Source of the DNA: Promineifilum sp.
Lineage (GTDB): Bacteria; Chloroflexota; Anaerolineae; Promineifilales; Promineifilaceae
Direction of reading: 5' to 3'
Assembly (NCBI GenBank): GCA_020634335.1
Contig: JACKBY010000006.1
Coordinates: 62,001-126,000, forward strand
DNA length: 64,000 bases
This document shows positions 58,306-64,000 of the stretch, piece after piece. How positions within the stretch are numbered: the stretch's first letter is position 1; the number at the start of each line of letters is the position of its first letter. The position numbers and the translations under genes are program-made. The notes under the pieces were generated by a model. The model was given only the letters and a program-made list of their open reading frames with translations, had not been told where the DNA came from and searched no databases.

Positions 58306-60699
58306 CTAGTTCCGCAGCGGCTTGCCCGTCTGGAGCATATGCATCATACGCTCCCGTGTCTTCTCCTCGCCCAGGAGCGACAGAAACGCCTCTCGCTCCA
58401 GATCGAGAATGTACCATGGATCCACCCAGGTCGGGGCGCTGAGGTCGCCGCCGGTCAGGACATAGGCCAATTTGCCAGCAACCTTGGCGTCGTGCTCGGA
58501 GGCAAACCCGCCCCAGCGCAGCGAGCGCACGCCCAACTTGAGGGCGTACAGGGCATCTCGGCCGGCGGCATAAATCTTGTCCACCTCCGGTGGGCGCGCA
58601 CCGGCGGCCACCAATTGCAAGGCTCGCTGCTTGGCCTTTGCCAGCCGGTGATCGCTATTCATGACGATGGTATCCTGCATGGTCAGATAGCCCAGACCAC
58701 GCGCCTCCCAGGCACTGGTGCTTACTTTCGCGAGGGCGATCTGCTCGAAAGCTTCCTGTAGCGGCGGCAGGACGTCAGCATTGGCCGCGAGCATGGTAGG
58801 GTTGACCTTGCGGCGCAAAACTTCCTTGCATCCGCCACCGGCGGGAATAAGCCCCACGCCGAATTCCACCAACCCCATGTAGGTCTCATGGTCGGCCACC
58901 GCCTCCCAGCCGGCCATGGCCATCTCCACCCCGCCGCCCAACGCCATCTGATGCGGCGCGGTGACAACCGGCTTGGGCGCGTGGCGAAGCTTGAACGTCG
59001 CCGTCTGCAAAGCCTTGATCATCTCGTCCAACTGGTCGAAATGACCGGAAGCGGCGGCGACGCCGACGGCAAAGAGGTTCGCGCCGGCGCAAAAGTTATC
59101 GCCGTTGTTGCCGATGACCAGGGCATCAAAGTCGCTGTCCAACCGTTCTAGCGCTTTGAAGGCCATATCGATGATATCCTGGTCGATGGCGTTCATCTTA
59201 GCGTGAAACTCGAACAAGGCCACGCCGTCGCCCATATCGAGCAGACTGGCGCTTTCATTATGCTCAACCGTCTTGCCGGCGGCCCGCAAATCGCTCACCA
59301 GGATTATGTTCTTGTCCGGCTCGGCCGCGCGGTAGGATTTCGAATCGAAATCATAGACTTGCTTGTGGCCGTTGCTCTTGTAAAAGGAATCATGTCCGGC
59401 GGCCAGCATCTCTTTCACCCACGGCGCGACGGCCAACCCCAACGCTTCCATCTTGTCCGCCGTCTCGGCTACGCCCAGCATATCCCACATTTCAAACGGC
59501 CCGGCTTCGTGGCTGAATCCCCAGCGCATGGCATCATCGACATCCGACAAGCTATAGGCGATCTCCGGCGTCACGTAAGCGGCATAGGCAAAGCCGAAAT
59601 AGAGTAGATCGCGTGCGTAGTTCGCGGCGCGGTCATCGTAACTCAAGAGCTTGCGCACGCGTTCGCCCAGGTCTTCGACCTTGCGTACCGCACCGATGGA
59701 GTCAAACCGAACCTTCGGCGATGGCTGATATTCCATCGCTTGCGGAACGAGCGTCCAGAACTCGCGCGCGCCGTTGACGCGCTCCTGCTTGTAGAAGCCC
59801 TGCCCGGCCTTGTTGCCCAGCCATTTGTTGTCGATCATGGCCGTCATCAGTTCGGTTGTTTTCGCCGGGCGCAATACCTCACGGTAGCTATCGTGCGGCA
59901 CCGCCTCATAGAGATTGTTGTTCACGTGGGCCATGACGTCGAGGCCCACCAAGTCCAGCAGTCGGTAGGTAGCGGTCTTGGGACGGCCGATCGGCGGCCC
60001 GGTTATGGCGTCAATCTCCGGGATCGTGTACCCATTCTGGAGCGCGTGTTCTAATCCATAGGACGAGGCCACGGCGAAGAAACGATTGCCGATGAAATTG
60101 GGCGTGTCCTTGCACACCACAACGCCCTTGCCGAGCACTTCGCTACCGTAGCGCTTCATGAACTCGACGACTTCGGGAGACGTTTGGTCGGTCGGAATGA
60201 TCTCCAGCAGTTTGAGGTAACGTGGGGGGTTAAAGAAATGTGTGCCCAAAAAATGGGCTCGGAACTCGTCCGAACGCCCCTCAGCGATCTCACCAATCGG
60301 AATACCCGACGTATTACTGCTGACGATGGCGTGTGGCTTGCGAACGGACTCCAGCCGCTCCATGAGCGCCTGTTTCGGCGCGAGTTGTTCGATAATAACC
60401 TCGATAATCCAGTCGCAATCGGCCAACTTTTCGAAATCATCCTCCAGATTACCGAGTGTAATGAGAGCACCCCGGTCGGCCCGCGCCAGATTGGCCGGGC
60501 GGGCCTTGGTCATGCGCTCGTAAAGGGTATTGATTATCTTGTTACGGGCTGCCGGCTTTTGCTTCTCGGCCTCGCTCAGGTCGGGTGGAACTATGTCGAG
60601 CAAAACAACCGGAATACCGATGTTGGCTAGGTGAGCCGCGATGCCGCCCCCCATGGTTCCCGCTCCGACAATGCCCACCTTATCGATTCGATAGGTCAT
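58306..60699 (-). CDS. fadN: 3-hydroxyacyl-CoA dehydrogenase / enoyl-CoA hydratase (FadN type)
   Basis: Bifunctional beta-oxidation enzyme of 797 residues, order dehydrogenase first, hydratase second, as in Bacillus FadN. The NAD loop is GIVGAGTMGGGIAAHLANIG (about 8-27), HFFNPPRYLKLLEIIP and VVCKDTPNFIGNRF follow, and the crotonase part begins near 480 with the oxyanion-loop pattern NNGDNFCAGANLFAVG and ALGGGVEMAMAGWEAV. Together with fadA and two acyl-CoA dehydrogenases it forms a FadN-FadA-FadE set. Confidence 0.93.
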   Translation of the reverse strand: MTYRIDKVGIVGAGTMGGGIAAHLANIGIPVVLLDIVPPDLSEAEKQKPAARNKIINTLYERMTKARPANLARADRGALITLGNLEDDFEKLADCDWIIEVIIEQLAPKQALMERLESVRKPHAIVSSNTSGIPIGEIAEGRSDEFRAHFLGTHFFNPPRYLKLLEIIPTDQTSPEVVEFMKRYGSEVLGKGVVVCKDTPNFIGNRFFAVASSYGLEHALQNGYTIPEIDAITGPPIGRPKTATYRLLDLVGLDVMAHVNNNLYEAVPHDSYREVLRPAKTTELMTAMIDNKWLGNKAGQGFYKQERVNGAREFWTLVPQAMEYQPSPKVRFDSIGAVRKVEDLGERVRKLLSYDDRAANYARDLLYFGFAYAAYVTPEIAYSLSDVDDAMRWGFSHEAGPFEMWDMLGVAETADKMEALGLAVAPWVKEMLAAGHDSFYKSNGHKQVYDFDSKSYRAAEPDKNIILVSDLRAAGKTVEHNESASLLDMGDGVALFEFHAKMNAIDQDIIDMAFKALERLDSDFDALVIGNNGDNFCAGANLFAVGVAAASGHFDQLDEMIKALQTATFKLRHAPKPVVTAPHQMALGGGVEMAMAGWEAVADHETYMGLVEFGVGLIPAGGGCKEVLRRKVNPTMLAANADVLPPLQEAFEQIALAKVSTSAWEARGLGYLTMQDTIVMNSDHRLAKAKQRALQLVAAGARPPEVDKIYAAGRDALYALKLGVRSLRWGGFASEHDAKVAGKLAYVLTGGDLSAPTWVDPWYILDLEREAFLSLLGEEKTRERMMHMLQTGKPLRN

Positions 60700-60811
60700 G
60701 TGCGCGCTCCTGTTAGCACAAATAGTTCAAGAACGGATTGCTCCACGGATCGATGGACGAAAACGCATCTGGTTTTCGCCGTGCCGTCCATGGGCAGTCC
60801 TTCCCCACTGT

Positions 60812-62083
60812 TTACTTCAATTCTCGACGAGAATAGCCCAAAATGCTCCGGGCAACGATAAGCTGATTGATCTGCTTGGTGCCCTCGTAGATGTCGTTAA
60901 TCTTGGCATCACGCATCCACTTCTCGGCCAGCCATTCGCGCGAATAACCCATCGGCCCCAGCAATTCGACCGACTTCTGGGTGATCCAGGTCACGGCATC
61001 GCCGGCGCGATATTTGCACATGCTGGCCTCCAGGCGATTGCTTTCGCCGTGGGCCATTTGGGCTGTCGCCCGCAAGGTCAAAAGCCACGCCCCCTTGTAC
61101 CGGGCCTCCATCTCGATCACATCACGCTCGACGGCCGTCAGCTCGTGTAGCGACTTTGTATAGTCGATGACGATACCCGCCTCGGCCAGCTTGTCCTTCG
61201 TGAACTCCAGCGCCGCGCGGGCGATGCCGATGGCGCTGGCGGCCACGGCCGGCCGCGAGGCGTCGAACGTCTTCATCGCCCCCTGGAAACCCGTGCGGCT
61301 CTCGACCCGCCGGACTTCCTGATCGCCCAGCACGTTCTCGTAGGGGATGCGCGCATTGTCGAAGTGCAAGGCCACTGTGTCGCTGGCCCGAATACCGAGC
61401 TTATGCTCCTGCTTGGCAATGGTGACGCCGGGCGTGTTGCCTTCGACGACGAACGACTTAATGCCCGCTCGTCCCGCTTTCTGGTCCACCGTCGCCCAGA
61501 CTACACAAAGGCCATCCGACTCTCTCAGTGCCAACGCGCCGTTGGTGATAAAAATCTTCTCGCCATTCAGAACCCATTCATTGGTTTCAGGATCCAAAAT
61601 GGCCGTGGTGCGCATCGCGCTGTTATCGGAGCCGGCGCCCGGCTCGGTGATAGCCATTGCGCCCCATTTGGGGTCGCCTTCGGTGAACTTCTTCAGAAAT
61701 CGAACGCGCTGTTCCGGGGTGCCGGCGGAATCGACAGCCGCGCCGCCCAGCATCGGGTGCGGCAGGCACAGGTATTGGCCGGCATCCCCCCAACTCAATT
61801 GCTCGATCATCATGATGAAGGACAACATGCTATAGTCCGGCCCTTCACGCTGGGGCTTGGTCTTGCCGTTGCTGCCGTTGCCATTAGACTGGGCCATAAG
61901 CGGCTTAAGCGCGCTTTTCACCATTTGCTGGGTAAACGGCCAGGTCATCTGTACGAAGGCTTGCGGCCTCTCGTGTTCATTCTCGTCCAGTTGGCGCGAA
62001 TACGGCCGCATCGCCTGCTCTGCGACCATGCGGATCATGGTCATTTGATTCTGGATAAACTCAGGTATCTCAAAACTAATCAT
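60812..62083 (-). CDS. Acyl-CoA dehydrogenase
   Basis: FAD-dependent first step of beta-oxidation. 423 residues with ITEPGAGSDNSAM (FAD/substrate loop), NGEKIFITNGALA, LGIRASDTVALHFDNARIP and MRDAKINDIYEGTKQINQLI with the catalytic Glu. It differs from its neighbour in an N-terminal extension of about 50 residues. Same-strand spacing to fadN is 112 bases. Confidence 0.92.
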   Translation of the reverse strand: MISFEIPEFIQNQMTMIRMVAEQAMRPYSRQLDENEHERPQAFVQMTWPFTQQMVKSALKPLMAQSNGNGSNGKTKPQREGPDYSMLSFIMMIEQLSWGDAGQYLCLPHPMLGGAAVDSAGTPEQRVRFLKKFTEGDPKWGAMAITEPGAGSDNSAMRTTAILDPETNEWVLNGEKIFITNGALALRESDGLCVVWATVDQKAGRAGIKSFVVEGNTPGVTIAKQEHKLGIRASDTVALHFDNARIPYENVLGDQEVRRVESRTGFQGAMKTFDASRPAVAASAIGIARAALEFTKDKLAEAGIVIDYTKSLHELTAVERDVIEMEARYKGAWLLTLRATAQMAHGESNRLEASMCKYRAGDAVTWITQKSVELLGPMGYSREWLAEKWMRDAKINDIYEGTKQINQLIVARSILGYSRRELK

Positions 62084-62118
62084 CGCTTCAGCTCCTACTT
62101 TTGCGTTCGTATCGCACC

Positions 62119-63210
62119 TTATACGATTGCCAAGCCGTCGAAGGCGGCAAAGCCGCGCGCGTTACGCAGCCATAATTCAACCGGGTACTCGCGAATGTAC
62201 CCATAGCCGCCCAAAATTTGTAGCGCCCGGTCGGCTACTTGCATCACCATCCGATCCACGTGCTGTTTCATGATCGTGGCTTCCGGCGTCGCGTCCTTGC
62301 CCTGATCGAGCTTCCAGGCCGTTTCCCAAACCAATAGTCGGGCTTCGTCCACTTCCGTAGCCATGTCGGCCAGCATGAAGGCGATTGACTGGCGGTGGGC
62401 AATCGGCTCGCCGAACTGGACGCGCTCCTTGGCATAGTCGCGGGCATACTCGAACCCGGCTCGAGCCAGGCCGACGGCGGCCGCCCCCAGCGCAACACGA
62501 CTGTGGTTCAGGATGAGGCTAAAGTCGATCCCGTCCTGCCCACCCAGCTTGTTCACCGCAGGAATAGCCACGTCGGACAGAGTCACCAGGTAGGTGGGCA
62601 ACGAATGAATGCCCATCAGCTTGTTGCGCACGCCGATGGTCAGCCCCTCGGAATCGGCGGGAACCAGGAAAGCTTGGGTCTCTCCATCCTCGGCGGCGTA
62701 CACGAGGATCGTATCAGCCTCATTGGCCAGCGGGACAAAGGTCTTAGTACCGGTCAAAATGTATGAGTCACCGTCGCGCATGGCCGTCGTCTTCAGCTTG
62801 TACGGGCTGAACTGGATGGCCGGCTCCGTTAGAGCGGCCGTCATCCTTGGCGGTGCCACCTCACAGAACTGGGGCAGATACGCAGCCTTTTGTTCTTCTG
62901 TACCACACAGCAACATAGGAATTGCCACGAGGTTGGGAGCCATCACCTTCAAGGTGACGGCCAAGTCGCCCCAGGCGAACTCCTCAAACGCTAAAGCGCC
63001 TGTAACGGTCGAGTACTCGCCAAACCCGCCGCAGTCTTCGGGCATGGCTGTGGGAAGCAAACCGATCTCCCACCCTGCGCGTAGAAGCGCTTCGGGAACT
63101 TCGCCCTCCTCCTCGGCATCCCGATAAACTTTTCGCACCCGTTCGCGAGCATACCGCGAGATCGTTTCGGTGAGCATCTTCTGCTCTTCATTTAGACGAA
63201 AATCCAGCAT
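62119..63210 (-). CDS. Acyl-CoA dehydrogenase
   Basis: 363 residues, normal ACAD length: MLDFRLNEEQKMLTETISRY start, ALTEPAIQFSPYKLKTTA, ILTGTKTFVPLANEAD, and a C-terminal QILGGYGYIREYPVELWLRN. The usual catalytic Glu region (GGYGY) is present. Paired with the other dehydrogenase 35 bases downstream. Confidence 0.92.
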   Translation of the reverse strand: MLDFRLNEEQKMLTETISRYARERVRKVYRDAEEEGEVPEALLRAGWEIGLLPTAMPEDCGGFGEYSTVTGALAFEEFAWGDLAVTLKVMAPNLVAIPMLLCGTEEQKAAYLPQFCEVAPPRMTAALTEPAIQFSPYKLKTTAMRDGDSYILTGTKTFVPLANEADTILVYAAEDGETQAFLVPADSEGLTIGVRNKLMGIHSLPTYLVTLSDVAIPAVNKLGGQDGIDFSLILNHSRVALGAAAVGLARAGFEYARDYAKERVQFGEPIAHRQSIAFMLADMATEVDEARLLVWETAWKLDQGKDATPEATIMKQHVDRMVMQVADRALQILGGYGYIREYPVELWLRNARGFAAFDGLAIV

Positions 63211-63311
63211 GGCAAACTCCTCACAATCGAGAGATTATCAATTTAATCTTAAGACTTGTTAGCTGTCCGATCCACTACACGAATACTTCAGGTGGACCTG
63301 ACCCAAACGCA

Positions 63312-64000
63312 TTATCTGCGACGCACAATTGCGTCGGTCATCCGCGCAATTCTGATCATGGGGCCAACGTCATGGACGCGCACTATATCCGCGCCGCGAT
63401 CAATACTGATGGCAACCGCCGCCGCCGTGCCTTCCAACCGCTGGTCGGGCGGCAAGTCCAGCGTATAGCCAATGAACGATTTGCGAGACGGCCCGCTCAG
63501 GAGGGGAAAACCCAATGCCTTTATTTCGTTCATGCGGTCAAGGATTTCCAGATTCTGTGGAACGGTTTTCCCAAATCCAATGCCGGGATCAATGATAATT
63601 CGTTCCGGCCGCACCCCGGCCGCCACAGCCAGATCAATTTGTTCGCTGAGTTCAGCCTTAATGTCGGCCATCAAATTGGCGTAATGTATCCCAACGTAAC
63701 GGCCGCCCAGCCGTGCCTCCTGCACCGCATCCTTCGGTTTACTACGATTGTGCATGATAATGATCGGACAACCACGGCCGGCAATCAGTTCGGCCATAGC
63801 CGGATCCATGCGCAAACCCCACACATCGTTCACCCAATCGGCTCCCGCGTCCAGCGCGAGTGCGGCCACGTCGGCCCGATAGGTGTCCACCGAGATGACG
63901 CTCTGCGGGAGCGCGGCGCGTATACTCGCGATGACCGGAATGACTCGTGACTTCTCCTCCGCGGCGGTCACCGGCCGGCTGCCCGGCCGCGTGCTTTCAC
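63312..64000 (-). CDS. folP: Dihydropteroate synthase, C-terminal part
   Basis: Condenses p-aminobenzoate with hydroxymethyldihydropterin diphosphate in folate synthesis. The frame continues to the right edge, beginning ESTRPGSRPVTAAEEKSRV, the conserved ESTRPG loop. Also visible are SVDTYRADVAALALDAGADWVNDVWG, PIIIMHNR, ERIIIDPGIGFGK and GPSRKSFIGYTL. The start codon and N-terminal strand lie outside the window. Confidence 0.95.
   Translation of the reverse strand, partial: ESTRPGSRPVTAAEEKSRVIPVIASIRAALPQSVISVDTYRADVAALALDAGADWVNDVWGLRMDPAMAELIAGRGCPIIIMHNRSKPKDAVQEARLGGRYVGIHYANLMADIKAELSEQIDLAVAAGVRPERIIIDPGIGFGKTVPQNLEILDRMNEIKALGFPLLSGPSRKSFIGYTLDLPPDQRLEGTAAAVAISIDRGADIVRVHDVGPMIRIARMTDAIVRRR

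Noticed and set aside
63319..63336. Hairpin CGACGCA/TGCGTCG as folP terminator
   Set aside because: It lies inside the last codons of folP and has no U-tract.

Overview
The window is a 64 kb chromosomal segment from a bacterium, moderately GC-rich, densely packed and without mobile elements. It is most likely a member of the Chloroflexota (Anaerolineae/Ardenticatenia-like). That assignment is an inference from gene content: a topoisomerase I with an extra N-terminal zinc ribbon, secreted PA14/SH3b and tandem CARDB-type proteins, many simple lipoproteins without outer-membrane machinery, ECF transporters, and Gram-positive-like SAM-I and cobalamin attenuator riboswitches. No 16S rRNA or other marker that would settle it lies here.

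Layout, left to right. 1-7.3 kb: the end of selD, an Xaa-Pro peptidase, two glycosyltransferases on the opposite strand, a coiled-coil protein and selB, so the organism probably decodes selenocysteine. 7.3-18.9 kb, plus strand: a secreted 3xPA14-2xSH3b protein, a UPF0316 membrane protein, a pantothenate operon (panB-panE-panC) ending in a sirtuin, a response regulator, an acetyltransferase, and a 912-residue three-domain fusion (PLP dehydratase-like + degenerate 2-hydroxyacid dehydrogenase + SbnI/SerK-like serine kinase domain), followed by a HAD phosphatase. 18.9-30.7 kb, minus strand: a secreted metalloprotease, then housekeeping genes (topA, manC, dprA, rimM, khpA, rpsP, ffh), metK under a SAM-I riboswitch, and fabI. 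30.9-39.2 kb: proline dehydrogenase and an RmlC-like epimerase on plus, then yqeY-pgpH-ybeY-dgkA, a methyltransferase, a fructosamine-kinase-like protein, two related lipoproteins and a tiny membrane protein on minus.

39.2-46.8 kb is the most notable region. A minus-strand operon starts with a promoter, a cobalamin riboswitch and an intrinsic terminator. It then encodes a secreted alpha-toroid repeat protein, a membrane-anchored DUF4430 protein, an ECF transporter (S, T and a fused A1-A2 ATPase) and a PduO-type cob(I)alamin adenosyltransferase. The two surface proteins correspond to the alpha and beta domains of animal intrinsic factor/transcobalamin, here made as separate polypeptides. I propose a complete B12 capture, import and activation system.

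46.8-64 kb, mostly minus strand: a membrane-anchored propeller-like protein, a methyltransferase, gpmI, tRNA-Asn with its own consensus promoter and terminator, dodecin, a deoxynucleoside kinase, an alcohol dehydrogenase, a degenerate HIT protein, an isoaspartyl peptidase, a lipoprotein, a fatty-acid beta-oxidation cluster (two acyl-CoA dehydrogenases, fadN-type and fadA) and the C-terminal part of folP running off the right edge. I see no CRISPR array, insertion sequence, prophage or rRNA.
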